From positions 1 through 45,061 of the forward strand of contig JBBSHM010000011.1 of NCBI GenBank assembly GCA_038253125.1: a stretch of DNA of 45,061 nucleotides. The letters run 5' to 3'. Of the stretch, positions 1-6,126 are shown piece after piece (within the stretch, counting starts at the first letter, position 1; the number at the start of each line of letters is the position of its first letter). The notes beneath the pieces were generated by a model, which made no database searches, was not told the origin of the DNA, and was given only the letters and a program-made list of their open reading frames with translations. The position numbers and the translations under genes were made by a program. Source of the stretch: JAUJNH01 sp038253125. GTDB lineage: Bacteria > Actinomycetota > Acidimicrobiia > Acidimicrobiales > JAUJNH01.

Positions 1-779
1 CCTCGGCCCCCCCCGCCGACCTGCCGCTCGGCCCGGCCCCGAAGCGGGGCGGGGCCGAGGCCCGCATCGTTCTCGGCGGACTCTGCTCCGTGTTCGCCCT
101 GTTCGTTGCCACCCAGGTGGCGGTGGCCGCTGGCGCCGCCGACCGGATCCTGTCGGAGGAGGGTCTCACCTACGCCGAGTACGCCCGCCGCGGCTTCTTC
201 CAGCTCCTGGCCGCGGCCGGCCTCACCGGAGTGGTCCTGCTCTGCGTGCGCGCCGGCGCACCCCGGGGAGACCAGGTCGTCAGGGTTCTCATCCTGACGG
301 GGGTGGCCCTGACCGAGGTGGTCGTGGCCCTCGCCCTGCACCGACTGGGACTCTACGAGGACGCTTACGGCCTCACCCTCCTGCGGCTGGCGGCCACCGC
401 CGCCGCTGTGCTCGTCGGGATCGCCTTTCTGCTCATGGGCTTGGCGGCGGCCGGCCTCGGGGGCCGACGTTCCTGGCTGCCGGGGGCACTGGGAGCACTT
501 GCGCTGGCTGGCCTGCTGGCCTGGAACCTGGCCGACCCCGCCGCCGTCGTGGCCCGACGAGACCTCGACCGCCACCAGGTGGACCCCGCATACCTGGCCA
601 GCCTGGGCGACGATGCCGTGCCCACCGTCGTCGCCCGGCTGGAGCACCTCGACCCGGTGCTGCGCACCGAGCTGGTCAGGCTGGTCTGTGAAGCCGCTCC
701 CGGGTCCCGCTCCGGACCCCTGGAGTGGAACCGTGCCGCCGCCCGAGCCGCCCTGGCCCGTCGTACCCTCGGCTGCTGA
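1..779 (+). CDS. DUF4153/DUF4173 family membrane protein (C-terminal part, 5' truncated)
   Basis: The frame is open from the left edge (first full codon at base 3) to TGA at 777-779, giving 258 residues of a protein whose start lies outside the window. It has several hydrophobic segments. Early in the fragment is the motif GLTYAEYARRGFFQLLA, which I recognise as the conserved Y-A-E-Y-A-R-x-G-F-x-x-L signature of the DUF4153/DUF4173 membrane family. The tail (NLADPAAVVARRDLDR, then a segment with DDAVP) also matches the usual C-terminus of that family, a soluble segment after the last membrane helix. No enzymatic function is established for the family. A perfect inverted repeat follows the stop by 22 bases, consistent with the end of a transcription unit. 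Confidence 0.8.
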   Translation, partial: SAPPADLPLGPAPKRGGAEARIVLGGLCSVFALFVATQVAVAAGAADRILSEEGLTYAEYARRGFFQLLAAAGLTGVVLLCVRAGAPRGDQVVRVLILTGVALTEVVVALALHRLGLYEDAYGLTLLRLAATAAAVLVGIAFLLMGLAAAGLGGRRSWLPGALGALALAGLLAWNLADPAAVVARRDLDRHQVDPAYLASLGDDAVPTVVARLEHLDPVLRTELVRLVCEAAPGSRSGPLEWNRAAARAALARRTLGC

Positions 780-801
780 GGCGCAGCCAACCCGACCTAT
801 C

Positions 802-850
802 GAGAGTGCCCACTTCTGGTGCCCTGGGGGGCCAAGAAGTGGGCACTCTC
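802..850. terminator. Perfect 16-bp inverted repeat, candidate terminator
   Basis: The arms 802-817 (GAGAGTGCCCACTTCT) and 835-850 are perfect reverse complements, with a 17-base loop. It starts 22 bases after the stop at 779. There is no T-tract, so factor-independent termination is uncertain. It could equally be a small dispersed palindromic repeat. Confidence 0.45.
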
Positions 851-1096
851 AGCTCAGAGAAGTCTCGGCCAGTGTCACGCCCTGTTGGCATCTTCAATCG
901 ATAAAGAGCACCATGTCAAGAGACAGGGCGCTGGCGAGGCGGGCGGTCAGGCGGCTCAGCCTGGTGGGGCCGGACGAAGGCACGGGGGCCGGCCAGGTGG
1001 CGGTACTCCGCCTTCGACGAGTCGACGAACGAGGCCAAGGTCATTGACGCCGTCGGCTACGACCTCTGTCGGCGGCTGAGGCCGCCTAACGGAGCG
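851..1096. other. Intergenic stretch with a possible coding remnant at 1004-1108
   Basis: No complete gene is visible between the inverted repeat and the minus-strand gene ending at 1097. From 1004 one plus-strand frame reads protein-like sequence (YSAFDESTNEAK, then VIDAVGYDLCRRL) to a stop at 1106-1108. It has no start codon of its own and uses less G/C-rich third positions than neighbouring genes. It may be the tail of a decayed gene or chance. I recognise no family. Confidence 0.25.
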
Positions 1097-2470
1097 CTAG
1101 AGGGCTGACCAGTCGGTGGCGCCGGGGCGGTCGCGGATCTCGATGCTGGCGGCGACGAGGACGTCGCGGATGGCGTCGGCGTCGGCCCACCGCTTCTGGT
1201 CCCGGGCGATGAGTCGCAGCTGGAGCAACGCTTCGACGAAGGGGGCCACGATGTCACGCCGGTCGACCATGCCGACGGCGGCGACCTCGCCCAGCCTGGT
1301 GGCCATGCTCCGCAGCGTGGCCCGGGCTCGGGTGTGCTCATCCGACTGCGTGGGGTCGGCGGCCCAGGCGTCGAGTGCCGTCTCCAGGGCCAGGATGGCG
1401 GCCAGCGCGCCGTCGGCGTCCCGGCTGGCCAGGGCCTGGTCAAAGGCCGTTTCGGCGGCGGCGGCGGCGTCGCCGACCGAGGCGGAGTCGACCTCGCCAG
1501 CGGGCATCGCCGGCACTGCCGCCCGGCCCGCGTCTCCCGCCTCGCCGGCCGCGCCTCCGGCCGAGCCGGCGTCTTCAGCCGAGGCCGCTCCTCCGGCCCT
1601 GGCCCCGTCGCCGGTCGCGGAGAACTGGGCCGCGGCCCGTCCGGACGGTCCGTGCCGGCCTTCCAGGGCGTGCTGCAGCTCGGCCAGGGCGATCCAGGTG
1701 CCGCTCGGCAGGAAGAGCACCTCGGCGCCGCCGGCCCGCACCACGACGCCGCCCCGACCGGTCACCGACGCCCGGCCCGATTCGAGATCGAGCAGCAGCG
1801 CGGTGTGTTCATCCACGCCGATGACACCGACGCCCTCGGCCAGCTCAGCCTCAAGCCGGTGCAGCCGGGGTTCTCCGAGGTAGCAGAAGCGGGTGTCGTG
1901 GGTGCCGCCCTCTGCGTTGTCCCAGTGGGGGATGAGGGCGGCCCGCAGCCCGGCCAGGCGGCCCAGCAGGTCGAGGCCGTCCAGCCAGTGAGGGTCCTCT
2001 CCGACCTTGTAGATCTCATAGACGGGCACGGTGGCGACGCCGAGAGTCAGGGCGGCGGCCGAGGAGAACGTCAGCACCCCGCCCCGCTCCACCACCCGGG
2101 CCAGCAGGTCCGGAAACGGGGTGCCGGCCCAGGTGCGCAGCGTGTAGGACGGCGAACCGGGCCCGGCGTAAGCCCATCCGGCCGCACGCAGCAGGGCCAG
2201 AGACCTTTCGTGACCGAGTGGGTCGGCGGCGGCGGCCGCCGCCGAGCGGAACGAGCAGGCCACGAGCTCACGCCCCACCCGCTCGCGGAAGTGGCCGAGC
2301 GTGCGCGCCGTCAGGTCATCGGCGTTGCCCTGGAAGCCGTAGGGGCTGTCGAGGAGCACCGCCGGCGCGTCCTTCGGCACCCGGGTCAGGGCCCGCTGGT
2401 GCACCGTCACCATCGACGGCGCCGTCTCCCCTGATCCCATCACGACGATCAGCCCACGCACGCCCACCAC
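1097..2470 (-). CDS. Peptidase S51-like (class I amidotransferase-like) domain fused to a CysS/YqeB C-terminal domain
   Basis: 457 residues from a GTG start. Residues about 8-265 form a cyanophycinase/peptidase S51-like alpha/beta domain: it opens with MGSGETAP, then has AGPGSPSYTL and a nucleophile-elbow-like TFSSAAALTLG. It resembles actinobacterial proteins annotated as type 1 glutamine amidotransferase-like. An alanine/glycine-rich linker (about 270-330) follows. The last 120 residues resemble the C-terminal domain of cysteinyl-tRNA synthetase, including the terminal pattern KRWADADAIRD and a GATDW ending. There is no HIGH/KMSKS synthetase core, so this is not a tRNA synthetase. The substrate is unknown; a hydrolase acting on a small peptide or nucleotide ligand is only inference. 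It lies 123 bases downstream of the co-oriented alpha/beta hydrolase. Several in-frame GTG codons near 2461-2470 make the exact start uncertain. Confidence 0.75.
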   Translation of the reverse strand: MVGVRGLIVVMGSGETAPSMVTVHQRALTRVPKDAPAVLLDSPYGFQGNADDLTARTLGHFRERVGRELVACSFRSAAAAAADPLGHERSLALLRAAGWAYAGPGSPSYTLRTWAGTPFPDLLARVVERGGVLTFSSAAALTLGVATVPVYEIYKVGEDPHWLDGLDLLGRLAGLRAALIPHWDNAEGGTHDTRFCYLGEPRLHRLEAELAEGVGVIGVDEHTALLLDLESGRASVTGRGGVVVRAGGAEVLFLPSGTWIALAELQHALEGRHGPSGRAAAQFSATGDGARAGGAASAEDAGSAGGAAGEAGDAGRAAVPAMPAGEVDSASVGDAAAAAETAFDQALASRDADGALAAILALETALDAWAADPTQSDEHTRARATLRSMATRLGEVAAVGMVDRRDIVAPFVEALLQLRLIARDQKRWADADAIRDVLVAASIEIRDRPGATDWSAL

Positions 2471-2593
2471 CCCAACCTGCCAGGTGGCGGACTCGATCGG
2501 ATGCGACGGGGTCGCCCGCCCGGTCCAACAGAGGCGAGGCCGGCGTCCGAAGCCCAGTCCCGGGAGCCGGCCGAGCGCGGCCCGTCGAAGCCT

Positions 2594-3415
2594 TCAGCCC
2601 GAGCCCGCCCAGTCGTGGATGAGGCGGGCGACCATGTCGGGGTGCTGGGCGTGGAGGTCGTGGTCGCCCTGCATCCACATCACCGACGTCATGGTGTGCT
2701 CGGCCAGCACGGCCTGGCAGCGGGTCACGTCGTCGTGACGATCGGTCTTGGCCGGTGAGCCCGGGCGCTCGGCGGCGACGAGCAGCACCGGCACGGTCAT
2801 CCGGGCCCACAGGGCGGGGGCGTCCACCGACCACAGGCCGTGCAGCACCTCGATGTGGCGCTCCTTGGTGAGCCACGGGGCGATCGTGCCGTCTTCGCGC
2901 ACCTCGAAGCAGGCGAGCTGGCCCTCCAGGCCCTCCTCGGGCCACCCCGGGCGCTGGGCCCGCATCCGGCCCCTGATCGCGCTCAGCGGCCGACCGGTGA
3001 GCGATGGCGGCGACATCTCGCGCTGGCACCGCTCCCACTCGGGGTAGCGCCGGCCGAGGTCGAGGAACCCTCCGTCGACACAGACCACCCGGTCGGCCAG
3101 GTCGGGCCGCTCGGCCGCCACCTGCAGGGCCACCGTGGCCCCGTAGGACTGGCCGGCGACGAGGCAGGGCCCGAGCTCGAGCTGCTCGGCCAGGGCGATG
3201 ACGTCGCCGGCCACCGTCGCCACGTCGTAGGGACCGTCCGGCTTGGGGGACAGGCCATGGCCCCGCAGGTCACACGCCACCACCCGGTGGCCCATAGCCT
3301 GGAGGCGGCCGGCCACGCCGTCCCACAGTCGCAGGCAGGACGCCAGCCCGTGGACCAGCAGGATCGGGCGGCCTCCGTCCAGGTCCACGTGGTGCAGCTC
3401 TTCGGTTTGGGCCAC
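2594..3415 (-). CDS. Alpha/beta hydrolase
   Basis: 273 residues. I place the start at GTG 3415-3413 (protein begins MAQTEELHHVDLDGG), because the longer open frame would run into the divergent DegV gene and its extra N-terminus is arginine/glycine-rich noise. Fold landmarks: ILLVHGLASC (oxyanion strand-turn), nucleophile elbow AGQSYGAT with the catalytic Ser, a late acidic strand PVLLVAAERPG, and the C-terminal His in QGDHDLHAQHP. The family covers esterases, epoxide hydrolases, C-C hydrolases and haloperoxidase-like enzymes, so the substrate cannot be assigned. A -10-like TAGCCT on the minus strand (3429-3424) ends 8 bases before the GTG, suggesting a leaderless mRNA from a promoter shared with the DegV gene. 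Confidence 0.85.
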   Translation of the reverse strand: MAQTEELHHVDLDGGRPILLVHGLASCLRLWDGVAGRLQAMGHRVVACDLRGHGLSPKPDGPYDVATVAGDVIALAEQLELGPCLVAGQSYGATVALQVAAERPDLADRVVCVDGGFLDLGRRYPEWERCQREMSPPSLTGRPLSAIRGRMRAQRPGWPEEGLEGQLACFEVREDGTIAPWLTKERHIEVLHGLWSVDAPALWARMTVPVLLVAAERPGSPAKTDRHDDVTRCQAVLAEHTMTSVMWMQGDHDLHAQHPDMVARLIHDWAGSG

Positions 3416-3423
3416 GAAGCCGG

Positions 3424-3433
3424 AGGCTAGGTT
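3424..3433. promoter_or_regulatory. Overlapping divergent -10 elements (bidirectional promoter)
   Basis: The ten bases AGGCTAGGTT read TAGGTT on plus (3428-3433), 6 bases before the DegV GTG at 3440. On minus they read TAGCCT (3429-3424), 8 bases before the hydrolase GTG at 3415. The two hexamers share the central TA, so one site could fire in both directions with leaderless transcripts about 25 bp apart. Confidence 0.5.
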
Positions 3434-3439
3434 CCCCCG

Positions 3440-4282
3440 GTGCTCGGCTTCTGTACCGACTCGGGCGCCCAGCTCCCGCCCGAGCTGGTCGAGCGCTACG
3501 GGATCTCCGTCGTCCCGCTGACCGTCAGCCTCGACGGCGTCGAGCACCAGGAGGGCGTCGACCTCGACGTCGACACCTTCTGGAACCGGTTCTCCCGCCC
3601 TCCGGCGCCGTCGGTTCAGACCGCCGCCCCCCCGCCTGGGCGCTTCCTCGAGGCCTGGGGCGACCTGGCCGCCAAAGGCGCCACCGAGATCGTCAGCATC
3701 CACACGGGCAGCGACGTGAGCGCCACCCTCTCCGCCGCCCGCCTCGCCTGTGAGATGGCGCCGGTCCCGGTGCACCTGGTCGACAGCCACACCGCGTCCT
3801 TCGCCGTCGGCTGCTGCACGTGGGAGGCCGCCGAGGCGGCAGCGCGGGGTGCGGGGGTGGACGAGGTGGTGAACTTGGCCGGGTACGTCGCCGCCACCGT
3901 CGGCAACGTCTTCGTGGTGGGTGCCCTCGACCTGGTCCGGGCCGGGGGTCGACTGCTTCCCGCGGCCGAGGACGACGGGGGCATCCCCGTGCTGTCCCTG
4001 GCCGAGGGGAAGATCCAGCCGATCGGCCGGGCCACGTCGCTAGACGACGCCTGTGACCAGATGGCGGCCTACGTGCTGGGTCTCGGCGAGCAGCTGAGGG
4101 TGGGGCTGTCGATCGCCGACCGGGGGGCGGCGCCGCTGTGGGAGGCGCTCGAACGCCGTCTGGCCGGCCAGCCCCAGGTGCGCGAGGTGGTGCGCTACCG
4201 GGTCGGGCCTTCGATCGGGGCCCACAGCGGCCCGGGCACCGCCGGCGCCGTTGCCTACCCCGTCCCCTACGCCGTCCCGTGA
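3440..4282 (+). CDS. DegV family fatty-acid-binding protein
   Basis: 280 residues from GTG 3440, which lies 6 bases after a TAGGTT box and has no Shine-Dalgarno, so it is probably translated leaderless. It begins with FCTDSGAQLPPEL, the family's TDS-x-x-x-L opening, followed by ISVVPLTVSLDG, the VSIHTGSDVSATLSAAR ligand loop, VHLVDSHTAS, and the C-terminal GPSIGAHSGPGT motif. The length is the usual 275-290. Known family members bind a fatty acid or other lipid between two domains; in Firmicutes the FakB subfamily presents fatty acid to the kinase FakA. No FakA is visible here, so the lipid-binding role is from family knowledge and the physiological role is open. It converges on DUF2017 with a 10-base gap. 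Confidence 0.88.
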   Translation: MLGFCTDSGAQLPPELVERYGISVVPLTVSLDGVEHQEGVDLDVDTFWNRFSRPPAPSVQTAAPPPGRFLEAWGDLAAKGATEIVSIHTGSDVSATLSAARLACEMAPVPVHLVDSHTASFAVGCCTWEAAEAAARGAGVDEVVNLAGYVAATVGNVFVVGALDLVRAGGRLLPAAEDDGGIPVLSLAEGKIQPIGRATSLDDACDQMAAYVLGLGEQLRVGLSIADRGAAPLWEALERRLAGQPQVREVVRYRVGPSIGAHSGPGTAGAVAYPVPYAVP

Positions 4283-4292
4283 GGCCGCAGGG

Positions 4293-4769
4293 TCAGAGCG
4301 CTCCGCTCAGGGCGTTGATGACCTCCTCCTGGATGAAGCCGAGCCAGCTGTAGAGGTTGAAGAGGTCGCGGTCGTCCTCGTCGCTGAAGTCGTCCTCGGT
4401 GGTCTCCTCGCTGAGGTCGAGGCGGGTCCCGAGGTACAGGCGCAGGTCGTTCAGGGCCTGGCTCCACGTCAACAGCTCCTCTGCGCTGAGCGTGGCGGCC
4501 CCCGACGTCTCGGCCAGCGTGCGCAGCTGGGCCCGGCGCCGGTCGTGGAGGTCGACGCTCATCAGCAGCCGCCACTCCTCCTCGCGCTCGGGGTCCTTCG
4601 GGTAGGCGGTGGGGAAGAGGCGCTGGAGCCACGGGTCCTCAGGGTCGGCCTCGACCACCGAGGCGAGCTGGGCGGGCAGCGAGGCCAGCAGGCGGCGCTC
4701 GTCGTCGCTCAGTCGGAGCAAGAACGAGCCGTCCCGCTTGGCTTCCACCCGCCGCCGGAACAGGGCCAT
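4293..4769 (-). CDS. DUF2017 family protein
   Basis: 158 residues from ATG 4769-4767, which overlaps the clpS stop codon as TGATG and so is translationally coupled. It is a mostly helical, acidic soluble protein beginning MALFRRRVEAKRDG, with the block SDDERRLLASLPAQL and a conserved C-terminal helix LYSWLGFIQEEVINAL. This matches the DUF2017 family, which typically sits directly after clpS in actinobacteria. The molecular function is unknown; conserved linkage to ClpS suggests a link to ClpCP substrate selection, which is inference. A longer upstream reading in this frame exists but is antisense-like arginine-rich sequence overlapping clpS, and I rejected it. Confidence 0.85.
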   Translation of the reverse strand: MALFRRRVEAKRDGSFLLRLSDDERRLLASLPAQLASVVEADPEDPWLQRLFPTAYPKDPEREEEWRLLMSVDLHDRRRAQLRTLAETSGAATLSAEELLTWSQALNDLRLYLGTRLDLSEETTEDDFSDEDDRDLFNLYSWLGFIQEEVINALSGAL

Positions 4770-5089
4770 CAGGCGCCGGGCCGGCCCAGGCCATCCTTCT
4801 CCATCGTCGCCCACAACCCGTGCTCGTGGAGGCGGAAGACGTCGGCCTCGGCCTCCTCCCGGGTGCCCGAGGACACCACGGCCCGGCCCTTGTGGTGGAC
4901 GTCGAGCATCAGCTCCGTCGCCTTGGCCTTGGAGTAGCCGAACAGCTTCTGGAGCACGAACGTGACATAGGACATCAGGTTGATCGGGTCGTTCCAGACG
5001 ATCACGATCCAGGGCACGTCGGCGACGGTGACGTCCTCGACCTCTGGTCGCTCGACCTCGACGGGGGCCGTCGCTGCCACGCCAGCCAT
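4769..5089 (-). CDS. clpS: ATP-dependent Clp protease adaptor ClpS
   Basis: 106 residues. ClpS binds N-degron substrates (bulky or destabilising N-terminal residues) and delivers them to the ClpC/ClpA unfoldase. The core is plain: WIVIVWNDPINLMSYV carries the substrate-pocket N-D-P segment, then FVLQKLFGYSKAKATELM, then VHHKGRAVV and a C-terminal acidic helix EEAEADVFRLHEHGL. The length is normal for actinobacterial ClpS with a short variable N-terminus. It is the first gene of a two-gene minus-strand unit with DUF2017 and is divergent from ctaB across 68 bases. I found no clear -10 box on its side. Confidence 0.95.
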   Translation of the reverse strand: MAGVAATAPVEVERPEVEDVTVADVPWIVIVWNDPINLMSYVTFVLQKLFGYSKAKATELMLDVHHKGRAVVSSGTREEAEADVFRLHEHGLWATMEKDGLGRPGA

Positions 5090-5141
5090 CCTCGCGCGCG
5101 GCCACGGCCCAGTGGCTTTGTCGGCTCGGCGCCGCCACCCC

Positions 5142-5147
5142 TAGTCT
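5142..5147 (+). promoter_or_regulatory. Candidate -10 box for the ctaB respiratory operon
   Basis: TAGTCT lies 10 bases before the ctaB ATG, with TTGTCG at 5118-5123 (18-base spacing) as a possible -35. The same TAGTCT plus CCGGCT context recurs before the gene at 25195. Confidence 0.4.
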
Positions 5148-5157
5148 CACCGGCTAC

Positions 5158-6063
5158 ATGGCAGCGTCAGTTCCCGCCGCTCTCTCCCATCCGGGCGCGA
5201 AGGCGCGGGTCGGGGGCTTCGTCGCCCTCACCAAGCCGCGGATCATCGAGCTGCTGCTCGTCACCACGCTGCCAACGATGGTCCTGGCCCAGCGCGGCAT
5301 CCCGCCCCTGTGGCTCATGGCCGCCACCCTGGCCGGCGGCACCCTGGCCGCAGGCGGCGCCAACGCCATCAACATGTGGCACGACCGCGACATCGACGCC
5401 GTGATGAAGCGAACCGCGGCCCGACCGCTGGTCACAGGCCTGGTCCAGCCCACCGAGGCTCTGGTTTTCGCCCTGAGCCTCGAGGTCGGCGCCTTCCTCC
5501 TGCTGTGGGGGACGGTGAACCTGCTCTCGGCGGTGCTGGCGATCATGGCCACCGCCTTCTACGTCTTTGTCTACACGCTGTGGCTGAAGCGGACGTCGCC
5601 GCAGAACATCGTCATCGGGGGGGCGGCGGGAGCCGTGCCGGTCCTGGTGGGCTGGGCGGCGGTAACCGGCGCCCTCAGCTGGGCGCCTTTCGTGCTGTTC
5701 GCCATGATCTTCGTCTGGACGCCGCCGCACTTCTGGGCGCTGGCCATCAAGTACCGCGAGGACTACGCCGCCGCCGAGGTTCCGATGCTGCCCGTGGTGG
5801 CCGACGCCCGGGCCACCGGCCGCCGGATAGTCGCCTACACCGTCGTGCTGTGGGCGGTGAGCCTGGTGTTCATCCCCATCGCCGGCATGGGCTGGATCTA
5901 CGGCGTCGCCGCCGCCGGCCTTGGTGCGGTGTTCCTGTTCTACGCCCTGCGCCTCCTGCACGATTCGACGGTCCGCAACGCCATGCGCCTGTTCGCCTGG
6001 TCGATCACCTACGTCACCCTGCTGTTCTCGGCCATGGCCCTCGACCAGCTCATCCTGCGGTAG
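5158..6063 (+). CDS. ctaB: Heme O synthase (protoheme IX farnesyltransferase)
   Basis: 301 residues. The enzyme transfers farnesyl from farnesyl diphosphate to protoheme IX in the membrane, giving heme O, the precursor of heme A used by the oxidase encoded downstream. The first aspartate-rich prenyltransferase motif is seen as NAINMWHDRDIDAVMKRT, with TAARPLVTG following. The second conserved loop is KYREDYAAAEVPMLPVV. About eight to nine hydrophobic helices are visible, as expected for UbiA-superfamily CtaB/CyoE. It opens the long plus-strand oxidase operon with 63 bases to the next gene. No ctaA (heme A synthase) is visible in the window. Confidence 0.95.
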   Translation: MAASVPAALSHPGAKARVGGFVALTKPRIIELLLVTTLPTMVLAQRGIPPLWLMAATLAGGTLAAGGANAINMWHDRDIDAVMKRTAARPLVTGLVQPTEALVFALSLEVGAFLLLWGTVNLLSAVLAIMATAFYVFVYTLWLKRTSPQNIVIGGAAGAVPVLVGWAAVTGALSWAPFVLFAMIFVWTPPHFWALAIKYREDYAAAEVPMLPVVADARATGRRIVAYTVVLWAVSLVFIPIAGMGWIYGVAAAGLGAVFLFYALRLLHDSTVRNAMRLFAWSITYVTLLFSAMALDQLILR

Positions 6064-6126
6064 GGGCCGCTTGACTACCGTGGCCCGACCCACAGAGCAG
6101 TCTCGACCAGGAGCCTTGCACCGACC

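Noticed and set aside
2594..3790. Long form of the alpha/beta hydrolase starting at 3790
   Set aside because: The extra 125 residues overlap the DegV gene, are low-complexity, and lie upstream of the shared promoter box. GTG 3415 fits better.
4293..5150. Long form of the DUF2017 protein covering clpS in another frame
   Set aside because: The N-terminal part is an Arg/Gly-rich shadow of clpS. ATG 4769 overlapping the clpS stop gives a normal DUF2017 length.
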